A stretch of DNA of 64,000 bases from Mariniflexile maritimum (lineage in GTDB: Bacteria; Bacteroidota; Bacteroidia; Flavobacteriales; Flavobacteriaceae). Below are positions 28,672-38,800 of the stretch, one piece after another. Under the pieces are notes generated by a model. That model made no database searches, was not told where the DNA came from, and worked only from the letters and a program-made list of their open reading frames with translations. Each line of letters starts with the position of its first letter. Positions within the stretch are counted from its first letter, which is position 1. The DNA lies in the NCBI RefSeq assembly GCF_009746565.1, contig NZ_WRPN01000007.1:123050-187049 (forward strand). The letters run 5' to 3'. The position numbers and the translations under genes were made by a program.

Positions 28672-29343
28672 ATGAGTAAACTCTACATTGTGCCAACACC
28701 CATTGGGAACTTAAAGGACATGACCTTTAGAGCCGTTGAAGTTTTGAAGGAAGTCGATTTAATACTTGCCGAAGACACCCGCACATCGGGCAAACTCTTA
28801 AAACATTATGAAATTTCAACGCACATGCAATCGCACCACATGCACAATGAGCATAAAACGGTTGAAAATCTCATTCAAAAACTAAAAAGCGGTACAACGG
28901 TAGCATTGATAAGCGATGCAGGAACGCCGGCCATATCCGACCCCGGTTTTTTATTGACCCGCGCTTGCATAGAACATAACATTGAGGTTGATTGTTTACC
29001 AGGAGCCACCGCTTTTGTACCAGCCTTGGTAAATTCTGGATTGCCAAACGATAAATTTGTGTTCGAAGGTTTTTTACCCGTTAAAAAAGGCAGGCAAACA
29101 CGCTTGCTATTACTTGCCGAAGAGACCCGAACCATCATTTTTTATGAAAGTCCGCATAAACTACAAAAAACCTTAGCCCATTTTTGTGAGTACTTTGGGG
29201 AAGATCGAGAAGTTTCGGTTTCGCGGGAATTAACAAAACTGTATGAAGAAACCATTCGGGGCACAGCCAAGGAGGTTTTAAACCATTACACCAACAAACC
29301 ACCCAAAGGGGAGATTGTAATTGTAGTTGCAGGAAAAAATTAA
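28672..29343 (+). CDS. rsmI: 16S rRNA 2'-O-ribose C1402 methyltransferase
   Basis: RsmI methylates the 2'-OH of C1402 in the ribosomal decoding centre. Its start KLYIVPTPIGNLKDMTFRA and the motif LAEDTRTSGKLLKHY are the family signature. The SAM site ALISDAGTPAISDPGFLL and the later LPNDKFVFEGFLP agree. Its 223 residues match the short form of the family. It is followed after 24 bp by the HopJ-family gene. Confidence 0.96.
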   Translation: MSKLYIVPTPIGNLKDMTFRAVEVLKEVDLILAEDTRTSGKLLKHYEISTHMQSHHMHNEHKTVENLIQKLKSGTTVALISDAGTPAISDPGFLLTRACIEHNIEVDCLPGATAFVPALVNSGLPNDKFVFEGFLPVKKGRQTRLLLLAEETRTIIFYESPHKLQKTLAHFCEYFGEDREVSVSRELTKLYEETIRGTAKEVLNHYTNKPPKGEIVIVVAGKN

Positions 29344-29367
29344 TATTTATCAACATTTCCATTAATA

Positions 29368-29718
29368 ATGACTTTAGAAACATTCAAACAAAAACTGAAA
29401 AGCAACCCCAGCCACATTGAATTTCCTGAAACGATTTCCGTTATAGAATCTCAATATGAATTTACACCAACCGCGTTTAAAAACGGCAATTTATATAACA
29501 GTGCAGGCGAAAATTCAGGGTCTTGCAAACTGTTCGCTTTTGCAACCTTACAAGGGTTTTCAAAAGAAGAAACCTTGGCATGTTTTGGGAAATTTTACTT
29601 TGAAGAAGTGTTGAACGACCCAAATGGCACAGGGCACCAAAACATTCGGAATTTTATAAAAACGGGATTTGAGGGGTTGAGGTTTGATGGACAACCTTTG
29701 AAATTAACAAAAATTTAA
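29368..29718 (+). CDS. HopJ-family protein
   Basis: This small soluble protein of 116 residues belongs to the family named after a Pseudomonas type III effector but widespread in bacteria without such secretion. Typical features are the N-terminal FKQKLKSNPSHIEFPETISVI and the core YEFTPTAFKNGNLYNSAGENSGSCK with DPNGTGHQNIRNFI. There is no secretion machinery nearby, so an effector role is not implied. Its actual function is unknown. Confidence 0.85.
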   Translation: MTLETFKQKLKSNPSHIEFPETISVIESQYEFTPTAFKNGNLYNSAGENSGSCKLFAFATLQGFSKEETLACFGKFYFEEVLNDPNGTGHQNIRNFIKTGFEGLRFDGQPLKLTKI

Positions 29719-29751
29719 TTTCGCGAATAATTTACACACCTCTTTAACGCT

Positions 29752-29794
29752 AACTTAAACCTCACAGGTTTTGAAAACCTGTGAGGTTTAAGTT
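29752..29794. repeat. Perfect 43-bp palindrome (copy 2 of CCTCACAGGTTTT...)
   Basis: 21-bp arms with one central base: AACTTAAACCTCACAGGTTTT at 29752-29772 and its exact complement at 29774-29794. The inner part is the same sequence as at 21948-21974. It stands in the gap between the HopJ-like gene and the epimerase and could terminate transcription in both directions. Confidence 0.8.
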
Positions 29795-29895
29795 TCTTTA
29801 TCAAATACCAGCTCTCTTGGTATAAAATCTTCTTTATTTATAAACTTCCGAATCTATATTTTCAGTAACTTTCATCACTTTTACAAAAAGCATCT

Positions 29896-30906
29896 ATGGA
29901 GCTAATATTGAGGTCATTCAACTTAAAACTAAAACATACCTTTTCTATATCCCGACTGTCGTATAATGAGCAACCTACCTTAATTGTAGAACTTAAGGAC
30001 GGAGGTTTTTCGGGTTATGGTGAAGCGACCTCAAACCCTTATTACCACATCACCATCCAAAAAATGATGGATGATCTGGAAAAATTAAAGCCTCTTGTAG
30101 AAACCCATAGCAACAGTGCGCCCGAAATATTTTGGCAAGCCATGTACCCCAATTTAAAGCATAATATGTTCGCCTTGTGTGCTTTAGATGAAGCTTTTAA
30201 CGACTTATATGCTCGTAAAAACAACAAAAAACTTTATGAACTGTGGGGGTATGATACTTCAAAAAACCCATTAACAAATTATACCATTGGTATTGATTCC
30301 GTTGAAAAAATGGTTTTAAAAATGAAGGAACTACCTTGGCCCATCTATAAAATAAAACTGGGGACCAAAGACGACATTAAAATAGTTGCCGAATTGCGAA
30401 AACATACCAAAGCCATTTTTAGGATTGATGCCAATTGTGGTTGGACGGTAAATGAAACCATTAAAAATGCCATCGCTTTAAAAAGCCTGGGCGTTGAATT
30501 TTTGGAGCAACCCTTAAAGGCAGACGAATGGGACGCTCATAAAGTTGTGTACAAACAATCGGTATTGCCCATTATTGCCGATGAAAGTTGCCAAATAGAA
30601 GCAGATGTTGCGAAATGTCACCATCACTTCCACGGGATTAACGTAAAACTTGTAAAATGTGGTGGGTTAACAGCGGCCAAACGCATGATTTTGCACGCAA
30701 AACATCTGCAAATGAAAACAATGGTGGGTTGCATGGTAGAATCGTCAGTAGGAATTTCAGCCATTGCCCATTTGCTTCCACTTTTGGATTATGTGGATAT
30801 GGATGGTGTGCTTTTATTGCAAGAAGATATTGCAACAGGGGTTACCATAAAAAACGGTAAGACCATTTATAGTGAACTTAATGGCACGGGAGTTGCTTTA
30901 ATTTAA
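29896..30906 (+). CDS. Dipeptide epimerase (enolase superfamily, L-Ala-D/L-Glu type)
   Basis: It is predicted to epimerise dipeptides such as L-Ala-D-Glu during murein peptide recycling. The enolase-superfamily catalytic residues are all there: the Lys pair around IYKIKLGTKDD, metal ligands Asp in FRIDANCGW, Glu in EFLEQPL and Asp in IIADESC, and the second base Lys in GINVKLVKCGG. Its 336 residues are normal. It is convergent with the phosphopantetheinyl transferase gene 14 bp away. A link to the neighbouring peptide synthetase is possible but not needed. Confidence 0.92.
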   Translation: MELILRSFNLKLKHTFSISRLSYNEQPTLIVELKDGGFSGYGEATSNPYYHITIQKMMDDLEKLKPLVETHSNSAPEIFWQAMYPNLKHNMFALCALDEAFNDLYARKNNKKLYELWGYDTSKNPLTNYTIGIDSVEKMVLKMKELPWPIYKIKLGTKDDIKIVAELRKHTKAIFRIDANCGWTVNETIKNAIALKSLGVEFLEQPLKADEWDAHKVVYKQSVLPIIADESCQIEADVAKCHHHFHGINVKLVKCGGLTAAKRMILHAKHLQMKTMVGCMVESSVGISAIAHLLPLLDYVDMDGVLLLQEDIATGVTIKNGKTIYSELNGTGVALI

Positions 30907-30920
30907 ACGGTCATTTCTAC

Positions 30921-31682
30921 TTATTTTATAGAAGGAATGGGATGAAACGCCCAATGATTGGCATAAGGTTCTGAACGCTGAAAAGCAATTGCGGCTATGT
31001 AATGTTCGTCCAAATCAAAGCTTAAAACCTGTAGGTTTTCAATACCGCTTACCCATGCAGCTTTAATGGTATGGCTTCCTTCAAGTGCCGGTATCTTTAA
31101 AAAATGGGTGTCAATACCTTTACCGGAAGCTTTTGCAATAGCCTCTTTGCGTGTCCAAAATTTATAAAAAGTATAATTTTCATCATTGGCATTTAGCACA
31201 GTGTCTATTTCCGTGTTCTTAAAAACCTCTGGCATGATTTCAACAACATTTTGGTGTGCATCAATAAATTCAACATCCACTCCAACAGGTTGATTATCAA
31301 TTGCAATAATCGCATAATCACCAGAGTGCGATACATTGAAAAACAATTGCGGATGCGAAGTTAAATAGGGCTTTTTATTAATGCCTGCTTCAATATTAAT
31401 GTTTAGGATGTCCTGTTTTGTTTCTTCTTTTAATATCAGTTTTAGAAGGGCGCGACAAATGATAAATCGATTTTTGTCCCTTTCAAAATAGAAACGTTCT
31501 GCACGTGACATTTCATTAGGGTTTAACAATTGCCTTAAATTGGGCACAACTTCTAAATAGGCCGATATTTTTATTTTAAACAATTTTATTTCTGAAGTTT
31601 CCAAAGGCCTATTCCTAGGGCTGGAAGCAATTTTAGTGAATCCGCAAACGAGGTTACACGTTAGGTTTTGTATCATGTTCAT
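30921..31682 (-). CDS. 4'-phosphopantetheinyl transferase (Sfp type)
   Basis: It loads the phosphopantetheine arm onto carrier domains. The family motifs are intact: the metal-binding VGVDVEFID and FYKFWTRKEAIAKASGKGI, plus FNVSHSGDYAIIA before them. Its 253 residues match the Sfp group. Its start lies 29 bp inside the end of the upstream synthetase gene; a second ATG six bases further in is possible. This overlap ties its expression to the two megasynthases, whose three carrier serines are the evident substrates. Confidence 0.95.
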   Translation of the reverse strand: MNMIQNLTCNLVCGFTKIASSPRNRPLETSEIKLFKIKISAYLEVVPNLRQLLNPNEMSRAERFYFERDKNRFIICRALLKLILKEETKQDILNINIEAGINKKPYLTSHPQLFFNVSHSGDYAIIAIDNQPVGVDVEFIDAHQNVVEIMPEVFKNTEIDTVLNANDENYTFYKFWTRKEAIAKASGKGIDTHFLKIPALEGSHTIKAAWVSGIENLQVLSFDLDEHYIAAIAFQRSEPYANHWAFHPIPSIK

Positions 31683-34600
31683 CTAAAATACGTTGCAGGA
31701 TCGTTGCTAGTTTTTTGTCATAGGGCGGAGAGAACATTTCGCGATGATTTCCAGGAGTTATATATTTGCTAACGCCCTTTAGAGCTAATTTTTTCCAACC
31801 AAGATGCTTGGTGTTGTGTGCGAAAAAGATATCATCTTCGGCCGCTTTAAATAAATGGACTTCAATATCCTGCGGAACAATATGGTAGCGATCCATAATT
31901 ACACGATGCATATCATCTAGTTTTAGTGGCCAATTATAGAGCATTTGGTGTTGTTTTTCCCTTCCGTATTTCATCCTCAAAAATAATTTGTGCACACTTG
32001 CTTTCATCAGGTTTATTCTACGGAAAAAGCGTTTTTTGCTACTAAACATGATTCGTAAGGCAAAAATTACCTGACCTAATATATAAATATTGGAAACTGC
32101 TTTTTTTACTAAGGTATTGGTATAAAAGTAGCTTGGGTACACGTAGCTATCAAAAAGTACAACGGTAGTAACCTCTTTACCGAGTGTTTTAAGTTGTCGC
32201 GCCATTTCAAACGCAGCAATGCCCCCAAAGGAATAACCTGCAAGCGCATAAGGCCCTTGTGGGTTCGCGCTTAAAATCTCAGAAATATAGTCGGTAACCA
32301 TCTCCTCCACACTTGCATGGGGTTCATCAATACCATTTAATCCTTTCGCTTGAAGGCCATAAACAGGTTGGTCTGGATCTAAATTTTTTGCTAATCCGTT
32401 AAAAGTTAAAACATTATATTCAGCACCATGAATAATGTATAACGGGGTTTTGTTTCCTTCAGGTTTTATGGGCACTAATGAATCCCAATGCGCCGATGGA
32501 TTATCCATTTCCATAAAATTTGCCAATTTTGCAATGCTAGGATATTCAAATAAGGCCGATAGAGGCAACCGAATTTGGGTTTCTTTCTCCAAAAGTGCCA
32601 TCACTTTTACGGCAATCAGGGAATGGCCGCCTAGTTCAAAAAAATCGCCGTGTATATCTATTTTACCAATCTCCAAACATTCTTGCCAAATGGTGGCAAT
32701 AAGCTGTTCGGTTTTATTGCGAGGGGGCGTATAGGTAGCGGTTTGTGTTTTGGTTGCTATAGTCGCTAACAGGGCTTTCCGGTCTATTTTACCATTTAAA
32801 GTTTTAGGAAAAGCTGTAAGAACGTGATACTCTTGAGGTATCATGTGCGTAGGTAGTTGTTCGGCTAGTGCTTGTTTCCAGCTGTTTGTTTCATCATCAA
32901 TAGAATCTTTTGCAGCGTTAAGTATTAAATTTGCAATAAGCCTGTCGCCGTTTAGTAGAACAACCGATGTTTGTACCCCTTCCAGCGAATCGAGCGCTTT
33001 TTCAATTTCCTCTAATTCAATACGATGGCCTCTAATTTTCACCTGTTGGTCTATACGGCCTAAACACTGTATCTCACCAGAAGGAAGCAGTTTTGCTAAA
33101 TCTCCGGTACGGTATAGTGCGGTATTTTTATGGGGTCCAAAGGTATTGGTTATAAATTTTTCAGATGTTAAATCGGGGCGTTTCCAGTAGCCTTTGGCCA
33201 ATCCATCTCCGGCAATGCACAGTTCACCATGGGTTCCGGGAGGCACTAAAAAACCTTCTTCGTTTAAAATGTAAACTTGTGTGTTTGCAATAGGATGGCC
33301 AATGGTAATTAACGCATCGTCCATTTTAATTTGCTTTATAGTGGACCAGATGGTGGTTTCGGTAGGGCCATATACATTCCATAGTTCGCTTACAAGGTTT
33401 ACTATTTTTTTTGCCAAAACCATTGGTAATGCTTCCCCACCGCACAACGCTTTCAAGGCTAAAGGTTTTTCCCAACCAGAATCTAACAACATTTGCCATG
33501 TAGAAGGAGTAGCCTGTAACAGGGTTATGTGCTCTTTTTGAAGCAAATCGAGCATTAAGCGCGTATCTTTTACGGTTTCGTCATCGGCAATTATTAATGT
33601 TGCCCCTGTTAATAAAGGCAAAAACAACTCAAGACCGGCAATATCAAATGAGATGGTTGTTATGGAAAGTAATCTATCGGTTTCTTTTATGCCTGGTTCC
33701 GAAGACATGCTATAAAGAAAATTGACTAGGTTTCTATGGGTAATGGGTACGCCTTTTGGGTTTCCCGTTGATCCTGAGGTGTAAAGCAGGTAAGCTATTT
33801 CAGTAGGAGCTACTTTTAAATTTAAAGGTGTTTTGGGGTATGTTGATAGATTTGAAAACAAATCTTCCAGTATCAGTAGGGAAGAAGTACTTTCCAACGC
33901 CAGTGAAAAATCCTTGGTGGTAATCAAAAATTGGGCTTCAGAATCGTTTAGCATGAATTCCAAGCGTTTGCGCGGATAATTGGGGTCCAATGGTACATAA
34001 GCCGCTCCACATTGCATAATGGCCTTAAGCACCATAATAAGCTCGATGGATCGGGGTAGGGAAACGCCAATAAAATCGCCCGATTTAATACCTTGTTCGG
34101 TAAGCTTATGAGCCAATTGATTGGTTTGTTCCTCCAAATCTTGATACGAAATGGTTCTTTCGTGAAATTTTAAGGCTTGTTTTGCGGTTGAGGTTTGTGC
34201 CTGTTCCCTAAGCAATTCATGAAGTGGTAAATTGGGGAATGCCGCCTCGGTTTTGTTTAGGTTTTGGTATGCTGAATAATCAGTTTGTACAATATGCCCA
34301 ATAGAATCCTGGGGTTGTGCCACAATTCTATTTAAAAGGTCCTTAAAGGTAGCCATCATTTGTTGGATGGTTTCTGGTTTAAAGAGCGACGCATTATACG
34401 ACCATTCTAAAATAAAGGCATCTTCGGTGCCACTGGCATTTAAAAAAAGTTCAAAAGTTTCGTAAGCTCTGGGGTTGCTTTTAAATGTGTAGGTTAAATC
34501 TGTAAAACGCACATCGTCGGTCATTCCTAAATCAATATTAAAAACAACAGGAACAAGAGGCACGCGCGATGGATCTCTGGCAATGGCAAGCTTTTGAAGC

Positions 34601-35661
34601 AATTGGCCGAAACTGAGCCGTTGATGTTCATAGGCATCAAAAAGTTGCGATTTTCGCAGTTTCAAGTAGTCGTTGAAGCTACTATTTGTATCCATTTTGC
34701 TTCGTAGTGGTAAAAGATTAACACAATGGCCTACCAAATGGGGTTTGCCCATGGAAGATTGTCCGGCAGAAGGAAGTCCAACCACCAAATCGGTTTGGTT
34801 TGTTTGTTTGTATAAAAAAAGTTCAAAAGCAACCATGAGGGTTGATACAAAACTAGCCCCCGCTTTGAGGCCTGTTTTTTTCAATGCCGAAATTAATTCA
34901 GGTTCAATGATAAAATCAAGACGGTTACTTTTGTAAGTTCTTAATGCAGGTCTGGGAAAATCGGTTGGTAAGCTTACTTGCGGAATAGAGGATTGAAATT
35001 GTTGTAGCCAAAACTGTTCGGTTTTTTGGTATTCCCCACTTTCTAAAAATTCCTGTTGCTCATCCGAAAATGCCACAAAACTTTCTGGTTTTGGCAATGA
35101 AGGGGTTGTATTGAGCAGTTTCGCAGAATACAGACTACTTAGCTCTTGTAGCATCATGCCTATGGACCACCCATCGCATATTATATGATGTGCTGTAATG
35201 ATTAGTTGATGCTCCAGTTCGTTAAGTTTAATGAGCCCGACTTTTAGTAATGGCCCTTGAACCAAATCAAAAACATATTGTGCGTCTTTGGTTAAATAAT
35301 GGGCAACCTCATTTTCTTGGTCAGAAACGCTTAGCGTCGAAACATCTTGATAGCTAAGCGGTATTGGCACATTAGCGAAAATGCTCATAAAACGACCGTC
35401 GGTACTAAATACGGCACGAAGCGACTCATGCCTTAGCACCAGTTTTTCTAGCGCGTGCTCTAAAGCATCTTTATATAACGGCCCCTTAAAAATAAGTGAA
35501 ACGGACTCATTATAAGCTCTGTTGGCATCGTTACCGCCTAATTTACAAGCTATCCAAATTTCTGCCTGTGGTGGTGTAGTATGTATGACCCTTTCAATTT
35601 CTGGACCTGAAAAAGGATTGAAATGGTTCGTGCTATTCAAAGAAATTGGTTGGTTCATCAA
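31654..35661 (-). CDS. Nonribosomal peptide synthetase, C-A-T-TE
   Basis: This is the terminating module of the cluster. Domains: condensation (about 20-460; active HHIICDGWS, His158-159 and Asp163), adenylation (about 485-985; LLYTSGSTGNPKGVP and YGPTETTIWS), thiolation (Ser1014 in GGHSLIAVKV) and thioesterase (about 1090-1335; Ser1144 in GYSFGG). The C-domain start (QAEIWIACKLGG...ANRAYNESVSL) resembles the C domains found after PKS/aminotransferase modules. Read by eye against the GrsA numbering, the specificity residues are D-I-L-Q-L-G-V-I-W, one step from the glycine code DILQLGLIW. The TE should release the product by hydrolysis or cyclisation. All catalytic motifs are intact. It follows the 2206-residue protein after 152 bp. 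Confidence 0.95.
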   Translation of the reverse strand: MMNQPISLNSTNHFNPFSGPEIERVIHTTPPQAEIWIACKLGGNDANRAYNESVSLIFKGPLYKDALEHALEKLVLRHESLRAVFSTDGRFMSIFANVPIPLSYQDVSTLSVSDQENEVAHYLTKDAQYVFDLVQGPLLKVGLIKLNELEHQLIITAHHIICDGWSIGMMLQELSSLYSAKLLNTTPSLPKPESFVAFSDEQQEFLESGEYQKTEQFWLQQFQSSIPQVSLPTDFPRPALRTYKSNRLDFIIEPELISALKKTGLKAGASFVSTLMVAFELFLYKQTNQTDLVVGLPSAGQSSMGKPHLVGHCVNLLPLRSKMDTNSSFNDYLKLRKSQLFDAYEHQRLSFGQLLQKLAIARDPSRVPLVPVVFNIDLGMTDDVRFTDLTYTFKSNPRAYETFELFLNASGTEDAFILEWSYNASLFKPETIQQMMATFKDLLNRIVAQPQDSIGHIVQTDYSAYQNLNKTEAAFPNLPLHELLREQAQTSTAKQALKFHERTISYQDLEEQTNQLAHKLTEQGIKSGDFIGVSLPRSIELIMVLKAIMQCGAAYVPLDPNYPRKRLEFMLNDSEAQFLITTKDFSLALESTSSLLILEDLFSNLSTYPKTPLNLKVAPTEIAYLLYTSGSTGNPKGVPITHRNLVNFLYSMSSEPGIKETDRLLSITTISFDIAGLELFLPLLTGATLIIADDETVKDTRLMLDLLQKEHITLLQATPSTWQMLLDSGWEKPLALKALCGGEALPMVLAKKIVNLVSELWNVYGPTETTIWSTIKQIKMDDALITIGHPIANTQVYILNEEGFLVPPGTHGELCIAGDGLAKGYWKRPDLTSEKFITNTFGPHKNTALYRTGDLAKLLPSGEIQCLGRIDQQVKIRGHRIELEEIEKALDSLEGVQTSVVLLNGDRLIANLILNAAKDSIDDETNSWKQALAEQLPTHMIPQEYHVLTAFPKTLNGKIDRKALLATIATKTQTATYTPPRNKTEQLIATIWQECLEIGKIDIHGDFFELGGHSLIAVKVMALLEKETQIRLPLSALFEYPSIAKLANFMEMDNPSAHWDSLVPIKPEGNKTPLYIIHGAEYNVLTFNGLAKNLDPDQPVYGLQAKGLNGIDEPHASVEEMVTDYISEILSANPQGPYALAGYSFGGIAAFEMARQLKTLGKEVTTVVLFDSYVYPSYFYTNTLVKKAVSNIYILGQVIFALRIMFSSKKRFFRRINLMKASVHKLFLRMKYGREKQHQMLYNWPLKLDDMHRVIMDRYHIVPQDIEVHLFKAAEDDIFFAHNTKHLGWKKLALKGVSKYITPGNHREMFSPPYDKKLATILQRILDEHDTKPNV

Positions 35662-35813
35662 TTTGAATTCAGAAAATTAAAACACTATCAATATATGAAA
35701 TTTTATCCTTGTTTTGTGGGAATCTTTCTTAAAAAATTTCATCTTCTGAAAGATTTATTTGTAAAACAATCCTAATACAATGAAAACGTTTAAACGGTTA
35801 TTATTAATCGTTT

Positions 35814-38800
35814 TTACAAATCTATTTTCACAAATTTACCTTCCTGATCCGTATCGGTAATAAACCAAGCAGGATTGCCCTGTTCATCCCTACCCAAGCG
35901 TGCACCCGGTACTGGAGGTTTATTTAAGGCATCAATAGAAGATACTTTTTTGATTGAAATAGTATGATCGGGTTTTAATTTTAAAATAGCGGCAGCGATA
36001 AGTTCATCACAACTGGAAATACAGGCGTTTTTTAGTTTGATAATATCGTCTTGATGATACGCACTGGTAATAAAACATGGAAAACCATCCCAAATATGAA
36101 TGCCTTTTTCACGCATCAAAACAAAAAGCAATTCTGAATAAAGAATGTCTTCAGTGAATTTTAGTCGCCATAACGAACCAAAGTATGTGATTTCTAAGGG
36201 TAGGTCACGTTTTTTAAATTCGCTGTTCATATCCGTAACAAAATTTTCAGTAAGAACGTTAAGGCGTTGTTGGAGTGCGCCACCCATCTGCTTCATGTAG
36301 GTTAATGATGCTTTAGCGGCGGCCAGGGCCAGCGGATGCCGCACAAAAGTACCGGCAAAATAGGTAACACCAACTTCTGGGAAGGAGTCATCGCCATATT
36401 GCCAAAATCCACCGTCCAAGGCATCCATAAATTTGCTATATCCTGCAATGGCCCCAATGGAAATACCGCCACCCATAACTTTTCCATAAGTAGCTACATC
36501 GGCTTTTATGCCAAATAAGGCCTGTGCGCCACCGGGATGGATTCGGAAACCGGTAATAACTTCATCAAAAACGAGTACTGTTTCTGAAGCTTTTGTTATC
36601 TCACGAACTTCTTTAAGAAATGCCACCGGCTGAAATTCGGGCCTACGACTTTGTACGGGTTCTACAATAACCGCAGCCAACTCATGCGAACGCTTGCGAA
36701 TAATTTCCAGACTTTCATCGGTGCCATAATCTAATATCAAAACGTTTTGTACCGATTGGGGCAAAATACCGGCTGCCGCAGGAAAGGTTTTCAGGTTTTT
36801 TGAACCCCTTACCAAAGCTTCATCATTTATGCCATGGTAAGATCCAGAGAATGCAACAATAAGAGAACGCCCCGTAACGGTTCTGGCAATTCGGATAGCT
36901 CCTAAAACAGCTTCAGAACCTGTGTTGCAAAGCGCTACTCGTTCATGCCCCGTAAATTCGCAAAGTAACTCGCACACCTCGCCAGCAAGTGGATGTTGGG
37001 GGCCTACCTCGTAACCACTTTCAATTTGTTCGTGCAATGCTTTTGTTATAAAATCGGGCTGATGGCCAAATAAGCAGGATCCAAAACCATTTAAGGCATC
37101 GATGTACTCATTATTATCAAGGTCCCAAAGGCGGTTGCCCAATGATTTTTTAATAACCAGCGGATAGACAAGTTCTTTGGTTAATGGCTTAAAGCCAGAT
37201 ACTACCCTTGGGTCGGCCATGTGGGCACGGTGTTTTTGGGAATACGCTTTACTGCCAGCGGTTTTTTTATTGTACGAAGTGGTTAAGTTGTGTAAAAAGG
37301 TTTGTTGTTGGGCGGTCATTTCCGTGGCATGCTTCTCTATTTTTGGAGATGCGCCAAAGGGTTTCTTATGTTCTTTAATTTCCTCTTCGGTACGTGATTC
37401 TGTATCTGCACCAACTAGAGGGGTTACTACTAGCTTGGGCACTTCTTGAAGAGGTGTAGGTGCATGATTATTGCCTTTTAACAACTCCAACTGTTTTCCT
37501 AATAATTGCAACTGTTGTGCAATGAGGTCGATGGCGGAACCATTGGTGTTGGTTACAGGTGCGTTTGATGCATAGGTTGGTGAAGGTATGGCCGAAACCA
37601 CATTTTGAACCGATGCATGCGCAACAGGAGCCATGGGTTCTGGCGGTAATTTTTCATCTAAATAATTTGCCAAAAGGGTTGGTGTGCTAAATTCGCCATT
37701 GAGTTGCCTAAACGTGATAGGCACATTAAATTCGTTTTTGCAAGTAATGGCCATTTGTGTTAAAACAAGGGAGTCCAGACCAAGTTCAAGGAAATTATGG
37801 TCATACTCGGTAGGTTCTAGCGCCATTCCTGAAGTATTCAAAACGATATCTGAAATTTTTTGCAGAATCGTTGTTTTTCTGTTAGGTTGTGCAACGGTAT
37901 TCATTTGAGGTTGTAGGGGTTGATGGTTGTTAATTTCGATTATGTTGTTAAAATTTATAGTTGGTTCTTCCACCATGGGCGGATCTACCCAACAAGGCTT
38001 ACGATCAAACACATAAGCTGGTAACAAAACGCTTTGTCTGGATTCTCCATTATAAAACGCCTTCCAGTTAGGCTCTATGCCTTTTTGCCAAAGTTGCCCT
38101 AAGGCAGATAGTACTGTATGATACGCATTTTGGTTATCGTTGGGAATTTCCAAACTGGCAATGGAGGTTGCCGATTTTGTTTTCTTTTTTTGTTGTGATA
38201 AGGTGGTTAGGGCTCTGCCAGGACCAACTTCCAGCAAAACCAGATCATCCAAATCAAGTGCGGTTTCCATGGCATTTGAAAATAGCACGGTTGCTCTTAA
38301 ATGTTTAGCCCAATAGCTGCTGCTTGTTGCTTCGGCATCGGTTAACCAAGTTCCCGTTACCGTAGAAATGATAGGTGTTCGTGGTATGTTTAAGGTCGCT
38401 TTTTTAACTTCGGCCTCAAACACATCAACCACGGGATCCATCATGTTGGAATGAAAAGCATGACTGGTTAATAGCAATCTATTGGGAATGTCTTTTTCTT
38501 CCAAGGTTTTAGCGAAAGCTTCAACAGCTGCATCTTCTCCAGAAACCACACATAATAAATCGGAATTTACAGCGGCAACGGAAAGCGTTTCAGGCAGTAT
38601 TTTGGATAAATCATCATAAGCAGTTCTAACCGACAGCATGCTGCCACCCGGAAGTCCACTCACTAATTTTCCGCGAACGGCAACCAAATTCAGTGCATCC
38701 TTTAATGTAAATACACCAGCTAAATGGGCCGCAACAAATTCGCCAATACTATGGCCACAAAGCAAGGTTGGTTGAATGCCCCAACTTATCCACAATTGCG

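Noticed and set aside
29368..29718. Type III secreted effector
   Set aside because: The HopJ name is historical; no secretion genes are in the window, and the family is common in free-living bacteria.
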